A DNA stretch of 64,000 nt from positions 62,001 to 126,000 of the forward strand of contig NC_092359.1 in assembly GCF_030848805.1 (NCBI RefSeq). Reading direction: 5' to 3'. The position numbers and the translations under genes were made by a program. Under the pieces are notes generated by a model. That model saw only the letters and a program-made list of their open reading frames with translations. It did no database searches and was not told the origin of the DNA. Below, one piece after another: positions 38,570 through 49,572 of the stretch. Position 1 is the stretch's first letter, and each line of letters starts with the position of its first letter. The stretch comes from Temnothorax longispinosus (lineage: Eukaryota; Arthropoda; Insecta; Hymenoptera; Formicidae).

Positions 38570-39747
38570 ATATGATACATCTCGACAGAAATATTAGTTC
38601 TTTACCAATTTTTCTGCGCCTCGATTCAGATAAAAATATACTGTTCGTTTGAAGCACACAAACATAAATATCAATATCCGCGCGCGCACGCGCGTACATC
38701 GTATTTATAATACAATCGCAAAACTAACAATAAACAAGATCGTTGTTACCATAACGACTACGATAAAAGGGCGTTTCTGAAAATGCATTATTATCCAGCT
38801 GTGCATGCGAGAAGATTTAAAGCTATAAGTGAGATTTGAGATAAATAAGTGTATAAATCCGCGCAGTTCCCTGCGCGGCCTCGAGGCCTCGAGTCTCGAG
38901 TGCCAGCGCTAACACGTGCTCAACCAGCTCACGTGTTCGGCGCTCACAGCTCACACCGGCACGCATCTGATGACAGTGGTCACTGGTCAAGTGGTGACAG
39001 GTCTGGCTCTGGCTCTGGCCTCGCCGTGGCCGCTGGCCGCTGCGCGCTGACCGGAAGAAAGAATCAAGGAACAAGAGGGAAATTCGTTTAATTTGCATAC
39101 ATGTCCATTTGTATTCGGCTTATCCGTCGCGAGGTCGAGAGAACAACGTGACGCGCGTCTTCTCATCTCGGCTGCTTACACGTAGATGTAAGACGAACGA
39201 ATAAACAACTCGCCGATACACAGGCACAGGTTATCTGTCACTGTTGTCGCGGAAGAGGTAACTTTTCTCGTTGCGACCGAGCGACGACGACGGACGACGA
39301 CATCCACTCGTTGTAAGCTTGCAAGAGATATGATTGCAAGAAAAAGGAAGAATATACGCGCGGAGTCAGCGGAGAAGGCCGGCCGGGCGGGAGGGGCCGA
39401 TAAGAGAAATCGACGTGGGCGTGCTACGTGGAATCGTGAAAGTGAAGGTAGCAAAGGTATGCTGCCGCTGCCGCTGCCGCTGCCACTACTACCTGCGGCA
39501 GAGGCCGACCGAACCGGATGAATACCTGTTGCCTGTTGCCTGTTGCTCCTTCCTTTCTTCCTTTCCTCCCTCGCCCGCTCGCTCGCGTTGGCGTTCGCGT
39601 TCGCGTCTCTTGACGTGACGTGACGTGGGCAGCCGTATCGAGAGATTTACCGAGAGCAACGCGCGACGATAAACACGACGCGCGATAAGGGGATATATAT
39701 ATATATATATATATCGTGTTGGCAAGTGTCAAACGCTGCGTGTTGAC

Positions 39748-41739
39748 ATGGAGCGCCTGAGAGAGAAGCTGAGCGAATACGACCAGGAACATCTGCTCCG
39801 ATTTTGGGAGGAGCTGGTGGACGAGGATAGGTACCATCTAGCGAATGATATAGATGAGCTTGACCTGCAGGAAATTACCGGATATTTCAAGAGGGCTGTG
39901 GAATCCTCCCAGCGCATCGGCCAGAGTACGCTGGATGCCAAGTTACAGCCGATCGATGGGACCAAGCGTGCCTCTGCCAAGACGTCCACCGAGAAAGAGT
40001 TGGACATGTACGAGGAACGTGGCTTGAAAGAAGTAGCCGAAGGTCGCGTCGCTGTCGTACTGTTGGCAGGTGGTCAAGGCACGCGTCTAGGAGTCACCTA
40101 TCCTAAGGGAATGTACGACGTTGCGTTGCCGTCCCATAAAACTCTTTTCCAACTGCAGGCAGAAAGAATACTCTCTCTGCAAAATATGGCGCAGCAACGG
40201 TATGGAAAACATGGAGAAATAACTTGGTAGGTTTGCAAGAATCATTATACGTATTCATTGTTTTACAAGGGTAGCTACAAGTATCCTACTATGCACTATG
40301 CTAAGGAAAAGGAAAGCAATAAGCATCACGTGACGTCATTTTCGTTTTCAGGTATATCCTTACTAGCGAAGCCACTCATGACGCCACTGTTGAATATCTA
40401 AGCAAACGCAACTATTTTGGTTTAAAAGAGAAAAATGTCAAAGCCTTCAAACAGGGTATGCTACCGTGTTTCACCTTTGACGGAAAGATTATTTTGGACG
40501 CGAAGCATCGTCTTTCCAAGGCTCCCGATGGTAACGGAGGATTGTATCGCGCTTTGAAAAATCAAGGAATATTGGACGATATGTTACAACGCGGTATTCG
40601 GAGTATTCACGCACATTCCGTGGACAACATCTTGGTGAAAGTAGCGGATCCTATATTCATAGGATACTGCTTGCTGTCTGAGACCGACTGCGGAGTTAAA
40701 GTTATCGACAAGTCTTCTCCCTCTGAAGCTGTTGGCGTAGTTTGCAAGGCATGTTTTCTTTTACAATATTAATACAGGATGTTGAAAAAAAGTGTTAAAT
40801 ATTTTGAGAACAGTGGTATTTATCAAAACAATAAGAAAATGTCCGGTAAACATGAGTCTTAAATTAAATATCTGTTAAGAATGTTAAGATATGGGCCAGT
40901 CTTCATCGTATACTGTAGGAGGTGCCCTATGTAGTTCCCATTCATTGCTATGCATCCTTTAATTCCTCTTGCGAATACACCTCCCTATTTTTGGCTATGA
41001 GGATACATACATTTAAAGACCTTGGTATATTCAACACCATCGATGACGTACAAACATTCAACATACTATCTGTTCCTGTTCTCTCAAAATATGTAGCATT
41101 TTTTTGTAACACCCTGTATATACATATGCACGCGCGCGCGCGCGCGCGCGCACACACACCTATACCTATCTTTTACTACTTTTATTTTGGTTGATATAGG
41201 TGGAAAATCACTATCAAGTGGTTGAATATAGCGAAATGACGAAAGAGACTGCGGAGCTTCGACATGCCGATGGACAACTGGTATACAATGCTGCTAATAT
41301 ATGCAATCACTACTTCACGATCGATTTTTTAAAAGATGTCGGATATCTTTACGAGAAAGATTTGCCTCTGCACGTGGCAAAAAAGAAAATTCCATACGTT
41401 AATGACGATGGAATAAGAATCATTCCAAACGTTCCTAACGGCATCAAGATAGAGAAATTTGTGTTTGACGTGTTTCCCTTCGCAAAGAATTTCGCAGTAT
41501 GGCAGGGAACGCGTGAGGAGGAATTTAGCCCGCTGAAAAATTCAAGTTCCGCTGGTCAAGATTGCCCGAGCACCGCCCGCACCGATTTGCTCACGTTACA
41601 TAAAAAGTGGTTGCTGGAAGCAGGTGCGAGAGACGTCGGGGACAATGTCGAGATCTCTCCTTTGCTTTCGTACGCGGGAGAAAATTTGTGTCAAATCGTT
41701 AACGATCGATCTTTCATGGGACCACAAGTTCTCGAGTAA
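39748..41739 (+). CDS. mmy: UDP-N-acetylglucosamine pyrophosphorylase (UAP1, mummy)
   Basis: Three exons: 39748-40226, 40352-40748, 41200-41739 (TAA). They total 1416 nt, 471 aa. It makes UDP-GlcNAc from GlcNAc-1-P and UTP in the cytosol, the last step before chitin, N-glycan and GPI synthesis. Seen: the nucleotide-binding loop LLAGGQGTRLG (about 108-118), YPKGMYDV, TSEATHD, APDGNGGLYRAL (uridine/GlcNAc site), CKVENHYQVVEYSE and a C-terminal FDVFPFAKNFAVWQ. Intron 2 begins GC instead of GT (TGCAAG|gcatgt); the frame requires this junction, and the intron contains a CAGGATG-ended element. The start is the first ATG after the leader, giving the family N-terminus. Complete. Confidence 0.97.
40775..41116. 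mobile_element. CAGGATG/CACCCTG-ended element in UAP1 intron 2
   Basis: 342 bp. The left end CAGGATGTTGAAAAAAAGTG with ATATTTTGAGAACAG pairs with the right end CTGTTCTCTCAAAATATG ... TTTTTGTAACACCCTG. TA dinucleotides abut both ends. The minus strand keeps a 69-codon open stretch, possibly a transposon protein remnant. Same end motif as the two elements in the chromodomain gene. Confidence 0.8.
41127..41159. repeat. (CG)n(CA)n microsatellite
   Basis: Alternating purine-pyrimidine tract, potentially Z-DNA forming, just outside the MITE and 40 bp before the UAP1 exon-3 acceptor. Confidence 0.9.
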
Positions 41740-42273
41740 GAAAAATATAAACTCTCCATCAATCTATACTATGTAGATAACGAGATGTCCCAGCAAGTGA
41801 CCGTTACGTTTCTGAACCGCCCATATTATTTGTATACTATCCGGTTTTCGGTATATATTATAATACTCGTGGTTACTTTTTTAACTCCATGGACTGGCTG
41901 AAACAAATAAAAAGAATGAAGAAAAGGGAAACAACATGTAAACAAAGACTGTATACAGTGTCGATACGTCGATACGTATGCATAGAATTTGGCTGTATAA
42001 ATTCAAATGTACGTCGGCTATAATCTGGCAATATTATTATTTAGTCCATAAGCATTGCGACTGTCACATTTTTATATATTATTACTGTTATAGTATTTGG
42101 TATATCGTATGAAATAAAAGTAATGAATATACAAGCGTTTCTAATATTTCTGTAGTAAATCTAATCGTGTGCTTTTATTATAAGCATACAAGTCTAAGCT
42201 TATATGAAACGGGAACTACTTGTGCACGATTTTCAAGACAATTATAATTGTGATAAGTTGGACTCTTTTTAAA

Positions 42274-42603
42274 GAGTCCCTATAATAAAAGTCTGGACAC
42301 CGGCCGTCCATGTATGGGATAAAACCAGAAGTTTCCCTGGTTGGGATGACGTAGAGTGTGTAAAAGTGATAAGTTAGCTGAGAGTGACAAAGAGATTAAT
42401 TATATGTCTTCTTGAAAGAAAATATCTATTACATTAACGCTAACATCCATCAAAAATAAGTATTTTGGTTTGCATTTATTTTTTAATAGGATTTGAATTG
42501 AACATCTTGCGCCTTCATCCCCCATACATGCGGCCGCCACTACAACGCGGTGTCCAGGTTGGTCCAGGTCTCTAGACTCTTTAATTATAGATTATAGGGA
42601 CTC
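42274..42603. mobile_element. Fold-back element with GAGTCCCTATAATAAAAGTC ends
   Basis: 330 bp. Outer arms GAGTCCCTATAATAAAAGTC...GACACCG and CGGTGTCC...TATAGGGACTC pair. Inner pairs such as CCATGTATGGG / CCCATACATG lie at 42310-42320 and 42519-42530. Arms are imperfect, suggesting an older copy. Confidence 0.75.
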
Positions 42604-42753
42604 GAGATGACTTTTTTATGCTTTTAGCGCGCTCTTTTCAACCATAAACATCAAATGGTATTATTGTTTGGGAGAGATAATTAATAAACTTGTTGCATGG
42701 TTTATCTTTCCTCTTTTTCTTTTCACGTTGGAGAGAAAAAGAGAAAAGATTAA

Positions 42754-42996
42754 AGCCCCTTGCACAATGCCAGGCAACAGGCAATAGGAACAGGAAATAA
42801 CCAAAAAATCGTTAATTACAACCTAAAAAATTCAAATGCTATGATTGGTTGGCAATAGGCAATAGGCACAGAATTTCCAACGTGACGGAAACTCTGTGTC
42901 TATTGCCTGTGTCACTGTTTATTCTGCATTTATACATGATTTCTGATTTCTATTCCCTGTTCCTATTGCCTGTTGCCTGGCATTGTGCAAGGGGCT
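42754..42996. mobile_element. 243-bp palindromic element, copy 1 (AGCCCCTTGCACAATGCC ends)
   Basis: Terminal inverted repeat of about 45 bp starting AGCCCCTTGCACAATGCCAG, with GCAACAGGCAATAGGAACAG on both arms and an inner GATTGGTTGGC. Flanked by TAA on both sides, a possible 3-bp target duplication as in PIF/Harbinger-like elements. Copy 2 is at 51022-51263. Confidence 0.92.
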
Positions 42997-43008
42997 TAAC
43001 TGCGGGGC

Positions 43009-43164
43009 CCGATTCTCTAACGAGAAACGTATGCGCAACCTCTATTGGCTCTAACAGAAAGGCTGCAACGTGATTGGCTATCGCACAGTTTTTAGCCAAT
43101 AAGCTGCAGCTTTTCTGTTAGAGCAGCGTTTACGCATACATACGTTTGTCGTTAGAGAATCGGG
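43009..43164. mobile_element. Fold-back element with CCGATTCTCTAACGA ends
   Basis: 156 bp. Arms CCGATTCTCTAACGA / TCGTTAGAGAATCGG and CTCTAACAGAAAGGCTGCA / TGCAGCTTTTCTGTTAGAG. Two ATTGGCT and one AGCCAAT motif inside. Its core matches 33187-33276 in reverse orientation. Confidence 0.9.
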
Positions 43165-43737
43165 AAGGCCTAAAGCGGGGAGAGGCTATTGGTTAGCCTC
43201 ATGGGACTAACCAATCAGAATGATTCCGAGATTCCGTCCTGCATGGGGAGCCACCCTGAGCCTTATGCTGAATGCTCCGTGCTCCATCTATATATTCTTA
43301 TGTCTATGGTTCTGACGTATGTAACTGCTGATTTAACTCAAATATGGAATTTGCAATTTGCAAAGTTAAGTTATCGTAATAATTGCTTAATATAATATAA
43401 TATAATATAAATGTTTAACATCATTACAAATTACAAAATTGTGTGTATATAACAGAACTCAATATAGTAAGAAGTATGAAACTGTTTAGTGTCGTTGAAG
43501 GTTGAAGAAGAAGAATGGCAAAAGTGATCGTAAAACGAGTACTTTGCACGTGTATTGTTTCAAGAAAATTGATAGAAAAAAATAATCAAGTGATTTGCAT
43601 GATATAGATCTTCGTTTATTGTGAAGATACTGCAGCTTTGCACGCCCGAATGACAGTAATGAATAATTTATTATTAAGCGTTATTGTTAATAAAGCTGTA
43701 TATATATACATACGGAAGTAAATTAAGTAAATTAACC

Positions 43738-46431
43738 ATGTCTCATGTTGCTGACAAAATTATACGAATCCTACACGAGTGTCATCCTAACAAAGACGAT
43801 TTTGAGAATAAGACAAAAGACTCGAGTGAGTCGAAAGAATCAAGAAAGAAAATCGAGAAAGAAAAGTTGGAGAAAATCAAGAGTGATGCAGACAAATTTT
43901 TCGCAGATACACGATGCAACTATATAGCAAGTGTTGAATATGCTAGTTTAAATAAGATGCTGGCTCTGTGTAATTTAGAGGTATAGTTGAATCTTTAAAT
44001 TGTCTAGATATAAAGGAACGTATTCTACAAGACACGCACGTATACTTGGTATATTGTGATAACTGTTGAGAGATATATGCAATACGTTATTATATATTAT
44101 TTTTCAGATTGGCAACGAGATCACAGCTATTCATCATTTGGTTGAAGCTCACGCAGTGATACTTCGACAACACATTTTGCACAGATATCAAAAGACTCAC
44201 GTGCGCGAGTCTGTCTGGAATGAACCTCAAATATATGGGCTGAGACCAACACATGTAAAGTTCGAGACAAAATTTACGGACAATAATGAAGCGTTAAAAA
44301 CGAAACTGTTAAACTTACCGAAAGGTACGCAATACCACCTTTGTCTTTTATTGTATTTACCTTTTTTTACCTTACAACGTTATCAACTTTTTCCACGTTT
44401 GTTCGCAGAATGGTACATGATTCAGGTTACTGCCCAGTATGAATCTCCGACTATATTAAGATACAAAAAGCGTACATCCAACGTAATGCATGCTGTACAT
44501 ATTACGATACTTCCTACGGGTATGTCTGACATAGAACCATTGTGTATAACTGTACCAAGACCCGCGACGCAAGTGTCCTACGATATCTGCGAAGAGATTC
44601 AGAAACTATTGGATGATTACACATCCGTGCTAAAGACCACTTATACAAATCATAAGCAATATTGGATGATGCGTGCAGATCAAAACAATAAAATGAAGGT
44701 AAAGGACTTGAACGTAGGCTAACATACACATTTTGCATAAGGAACATTTTTAACTGATTAATTACAGATAGCTATAAATGGATTGGAGAATGTATGGTTG
44801 AGAGAATGGAGAGTATTATTTATGGCCGACCCTATTGAGGATTTGGAAATGGTAAATGAGATTCATCAAATGATTGACAAATTAATATCAGATTTCAAAT
44901 CTCCGTAAGTAATGCTTATCGAACGTTCGTTGTGCTCGTTGTGTTGTTTAAATATTAAATTTTATTGTTTTACTCTTTTAGCAATGAGATATCAAAAAGA
45001 TGCAAGTGGCTTTTGAAGAAGGTATCGATAGGTGCGGGTTTTCTCACGCGTGAGGAAATAGCGCGTGCGATCAAGTTTCTACTTCCCGAACATGAAAAAC
45101 TTGCAAACAACATCATTTTATCTATTTATGGGAAGTTACCATACATAAAAAACCTAGAGAATACAAAGCGGCAAACGTTGGTTCTAATTATTGACGAGGT
45201 AAACATACAATATGAGACATGAATTATACGAAAGTACGAATTTATCCAAGTTTGTTTTGTATATAAAGTATATAATTGCTTTTTTTTTTTTTTTTCTTCT
45301 TAATTTTTTCTCAAGCACATGGATTACATAGCGTTTGAAGCTATGGAAATTATTAAGAACCATCCTACTACCCGTTTCCCATCTCTACATGTAGCATATG
45401 CATTATTTAAAGAACACGAAGATACTATAGTGGATGGTTGTAAAATAATTAAAGCTAGAGAAGACATGGGAATTTGCGTAGTTAATCCTTCCGGTGATCT
45501 TGATAAAATGGAAAAACGTATGAAGCTTTTTATGGACTTTTGGTTACCGCAGTGGAAAAGCTGTTATAATGCACAACCTGGTGAAGAAATGTCTGAAGCG
45601 TTAATAAATCGTGACATTTTAATGTAGGATATTATTTCTCTATTAAAAGTCCTTAATCTGTTTATTATTTGTCAGAGATTGTACTTTGCTTCTCTTTTTC
45701 TCTTTTACAGGTATACTGGTCATGGAAACGGCATAGAATATTTATCTGGAGAAGATATTGAAAGGATGAGAGTGAAGTCTACCGTTTTATTATTTGGATG
45801 TAGCAGCGTGAAACTACTTGTAATAGGTGGAAGATATCCACCTTATGGCGTTTCAAATCAATATTTAATAGCGTGCAGGTAAAAAGAATGTATTGAACTG
45901 TTATGTTCGTGTCATGTATAAGAATTTCGAATTTCTTTCCATTTAAATCTACATGAGAAATCGCATGCCAAACACGCTCCTTTTTCTCTCCCCAATCTAC
46001 ACATAAATGCATACGATCATACGTAACACGTTAATTTACAATTCAGTCCTTGCCTCTTGGGTATGCTGTGGGAAGTAACGGATGCAGATATCGATAAAAT
46101 GACAACAAATTTCATGAGTACGTGGATTCCTTCGTCTTCGAAGAAATCATGGGCTGAGGTAGACATGGATAGTTGGAGTTCTGGTACTCTGAGTTAGTAT
46201 TAGTATTTGATTGAAAATATAAATCATGCGTTTGTGCTTCCTCAATATCATATGTTCTCGATAACTTTGTAACTAACGTTTTCAGAATTTACGAAGAACG
46301 GAGCAAAGGATAAAACAAAAATGTATGAGCCAGAAATGTTAAGGGCAGTGGCAAAGTCTAAGAATAGTTGCTCGCATTATATGACGGCAGCTGCGATAGT
46401 AGTACGAGGTTTACCAATAAAAATAGTTTAA
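43738..46431 (+). CDS. Sse: Separase (cysteine protease of peptidase family C50)
   Basis: Nine exons: 43738-43980, 44108-44324, 44409-44698, 44768-44904, 44982-45198, 45316-45623, 45711-45878, 46047-46192, 46286-46431 (TAA). They total 1872 nt, 623 aa. Catalytic His475 lies in YTGHGNG and catalytic Cys501 in LLFGCSS, 26 residues apart as in human separase. The conserved SLHVAYALF and LIACSPCLLGMLWEVTDADIDK flank them. It cleaves cohesin kleisin at anaphase. Human and yeast separases exceed 1600 aa because of an N-terminal helical repeat region; this gene is short like Drosophila Sse (about 634 aa), where that region is supplied by a separate protein. The start follows a CpG-poor leader and gives MSHVADKIIRILHECHP. 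Convergent with GMPPB. Confidence 0.93.
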
Positions 46432-46719
46432 ATCCTCGCTGATATCATTGATTATATATTTTTGCAACACTGATGTGAGATAGGTAATTTAAGTTTCTAA
46501 GTGTCGTGTGTAGTATGTGTAGTTTGCCGAAAGACAAGACTACAGTACGTTCACTTGTGGAACAAAGTTACATTTTAATTTTAATAATTTAATTTTTATA
46601 ATGCGAAGATATCTCAGAGACGCATTTTGTATATAAAAATAATAAAAGTGAATTAAAAAGTCGTCGTTTCGATTGATCGCTGCCTTCAAGCCGACTCAAG
46701 CTCAGATTACGGTCTTTGG

Positions 46720-48203
46720 TCACATAATAATCTGCGGTTCTGGTACAGAAGTGGAAATGCTCTTGTGCGGCAAAACCTGTCCGCCATTAATATATAATTC
46801 ATCCTTCACGATAACGTCTTCTCCTAATACAGTTGTACCTTCCATTCGCACCCATCGTCCTACAACGCTTCTCCAGCCAACGATACAACTGTTAACATAT
46901 TTTTAATTATCTTGACATGAATATTGTCACATGAATATTCTATGAGGCTTCACATATATTTACGATAAAACTAATACTTGCCCATCTAGCCAAGCATGCT
47001 CTTTTATCACAGCTGCTTTAAGAATAGTGCTTCGTTTAATACAACATCCGTCAGCCAAAACGGCGCCAGGACCAATCGTGACGTTGGGTCCGATTCTACA
47101 ATCCTTGCCAATCGTAGCCGTTGGATCTATCAAGACATTGCCCACTATACCAGGCCCGGAATAAAGCTGTTCGGGATGCTTTTGCCTCAGTGAGGCAAGA
47201 TACATAGACATTCCTGAATAAAGTTATGGACACTAAGTAATAAGTATATGACGGAACATTGCCGTTTGAGAAAATTCTAATACGCAAGTATTTGCCTGTG
47301 AGAAAATCTTTAGGTTGTCCCACGTCCATCCAGAAGCCTGGCAATTCCATGGCGTATAACTCTCCATCCTGAGCCATGCTTGGAAAGACTTCCTTTTCGA
47401 TACTCGTAGGTTTCAATTCTATTCTGTTTAATACGCTCGGATTAAAGATGTACATACCTATATTTTACAAAAAAGACAGGGAGAAGATATATATATATAT
47501 ACATATATTATGTGTATGTGTGTAGGGGCGCACACGTCGTAAACTTTTTCTAACCGAGTTTCAATCTTTTCCCTATACCATACCTGCGTTAATTTTATTA
47601 GATATAAACTCTTGTGGCTTTTCAATAAAGCTCTCAATCTTTCCATCTTCTCCATATACAACTACACCATACTTTGACGGCTCCTCTACTTTAGTGACAA
47701 CTATAGTTCCCTCTTTACCATGATTCTCATGGACGTCGAGGAGCTGTTTAAAAGGAAAGTCGCAAATGATGTCAGAGTTCAAAACAAAAAATGGATCATC
47801 ACTGGCAGATAAATATTCACGCGCGAGCGCAAGTGGCCCAGCGGTACCCAATGGTTCCGGTTCATGAGAAAAGATAAGTTTTACTCCCAGTTTCTTTGCC
47901 TCGTGAACCAACTCTTCTTCCATCTCCCGCGCCCGGTAGGAAACGGCCAATATAACTTCACTTACATTTGTCTGTACCTAAAAGTTCAACAAGTTCAAGA
48001 AGAGAAGTATACCTTGGAAAGATAAGGAAAATCATACTTTGACGACATTATACCATACTTGGTACTATGCTAAGTCATACCAGTGCTTCAATCTGATGTA
48101 GAAGCATCGGTTTATTTGCAAACTCGACAAGTGGCTTAGGTCGACTTAGAGTAAGAGGTCGCAATCTGGTGCCATAACCACCCACAAGTATCAAAGCACG
48201 CAT
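46720..48203 (-). CDS. GMPPB: Mannose-1-phosphate guanylyltransferase beta (GMPPB)
   Basis: Five exons: 48203-48081, 47977-47584, 47457-47296, 47213-46982, 46888-46720 (TGA). They total 1080 nt, 359 aa, against 360 aa in human. It forms GDP-mannose from mannose-1-P and GTP, in the cytosol with GMPPA, for glycosylation. Seen: N-terminal MRALILVGGYGTRLRPLT (nucleotide loop), PKPLVEFANKPML, VLNSDIICDFPF, GFWMDVGQPKDFLTG. A left-handed beta-helix tail follows (IDPTATIGKDCRIGPNVTIG) with the family C-terminus SVPEPQIIM. Intron 4 must start with GC (GATGG|gcaagt) because no GT donor keeps the frame. Intron 3 probably also uses GC (ACAG|gcaaat), giving LTG-MSMYL exactly as in orthologues. Complete. 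Confidence 0.96.
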
Positions 48204-49572
48204 GGTTTGTAATTTCTTTCTTTTTTCATGCATTCCTACGAATATTCTGCAAAAACGTCATATATATTATAATAAAAACAAAGGTATTCTCTATTTGCAA
48301 AACATGTATAATTACGTTGCACGGTCTACACATTATAATAACGTTGTTGTGACACAACCTATTATCAAATCATCTATTATTACGTATTAAATCACAATTT
48401 ATAACGGAAGAAATCAACGACCTCCATTCTAAATTTGCAAAATGTAAAATTATATTTTACTCGATATTACTCTTGCCCAGTAAATTTATTTACTCTTATT
48501 TTGTTATTTCCATCCTAATACCTACGTTACATCATTTATTTAGTAATATAATACGTACCTGCATTACACCGCGGTATTATTTATATTGCTTATTGCCCTC
48601 TTTGTTGTTGAAACACACAATGTTACTACTTATGTTAACTACCGTCTACCGTCTTGTTAATGAAGACACTTTGATATATTGTCACTATTGTCAGTAGTAT
48701 GGCCACGCCACGGCCACGTATCACACGTATGACGTATGGCGTCCAGCCCGTCCAGGTCCAGTGCGTGCAGTGATACCTGATACCGCTGGGCTGCTGACAA
48801 ATTAGTTTACGTAGTTATCCGCGACACAGAAATTCGTGAGACAACAAGTGAATGAGGGTCACGTAAAGAAAAGATACGCTATAGATTTATGTTTATGATA
48901 CTTACAGCTTTTTACATTCACTCGCATCGATAATGTAATCTCGCGAGAAAGAAATGTTCTTATCGTAAACACGGATATGTTCGGGTGAACACGTAGCACT
49001 TGCTTCTATCAGTCTAGCGGATCTTACGTGGCAATAATTGTCTTGTCACCGAGGTCCGAGATACCATACCTTGGCCTATATCTGCCCAGCCCATGTGCTT
49101 AGTGTCATCGGTTGGCTATTCGAATGACAAAGAGACAAATATTTTTTATAATATTTTAATTGTACACAACGTATTTATAACGACATATATCCAGAGACAC
49201 TTGTCTTTTCACATAAACATATGACGTTAGACACTTGAACTGTCTATCAGTATCAGTACTTATCTAAAAGCGGAAAGCCTAAGGCCTAAGCCTAACCCTA
49301 ACCTATAAGTATAATCGAGCATGCGACACGAGTCTCGAATATATCGCTCGATATATGCGACACGCGTGCAACTCGCTGAGATAGCTAGGCGCTAGGCCGG
49401 CTAGGCGTGGTATGTAATCCGATAGGAAATTTGATATTAAACAAATTTACATGATTTAGTATGTTTGTGTGTGGGTGTGATGTAAAAGGCTTCATTGTAT
49501 ACATCGCACAAGAGTGAAACTGTATTTATTTAGACAAATAAAATACAAAGAGTTGCATAAAGATAAAGCACG
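48204..49572. other. Spacer upstream of GMPPB and downstream of Rpn12
   Basis: 1.4 kb containing the GMPPB promoter (right of 48203 on the minus strand) and the Rpn12 3' UTR. A telomere-like CCTAAGCCTAACCCTAACCT patch occurs at 49285-49304. No coding gene and no clear inverted-repeat element. Confidence 0.55.

Larger units (their letters stand above)
35962..39747. other. Arf1 3' UTR and UAP1 upstream region
   Basis: 3.8 kb without a convincing coding gene. The first kilobase or more is probably Arf1 3' UTR. (TA)n tracts lie at 38041-38082 and 39691-39714, the latter about 35 bp upstream of the UAP1 start codon. A palindromic element lies at 38409-38569. CpG-rich, triplet-repeat-containing sequence at 38.9-39.65 kb (for example CTGCCG units at 39463-39486) is the likely UAP1 promoter and leader. 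Confidence 0.55.
41740..43737. other. UAP1 3' UTR and second fold-back hub
   Basis: 2 kb spacer between UAP1 and separase. After about 500 bp of AT-rich 3' UTR it holds four palindromic elements (42274-42603, 42754-42996, 43009-43164 and a small one near 43180-43215). A TATAA-rich tract at 43390-43411 follows. The separase promoter must lie in the last 500 bp. No coding sequence. Confidence 0.65.

Noticed and set aside
40948..41157. 69-codon minus ORF in UAP1 intron as a gene
   Set aside because: It lies within the CAGGATG-ended element and runs into its terminal repeat; at most a transposon protein fragment.
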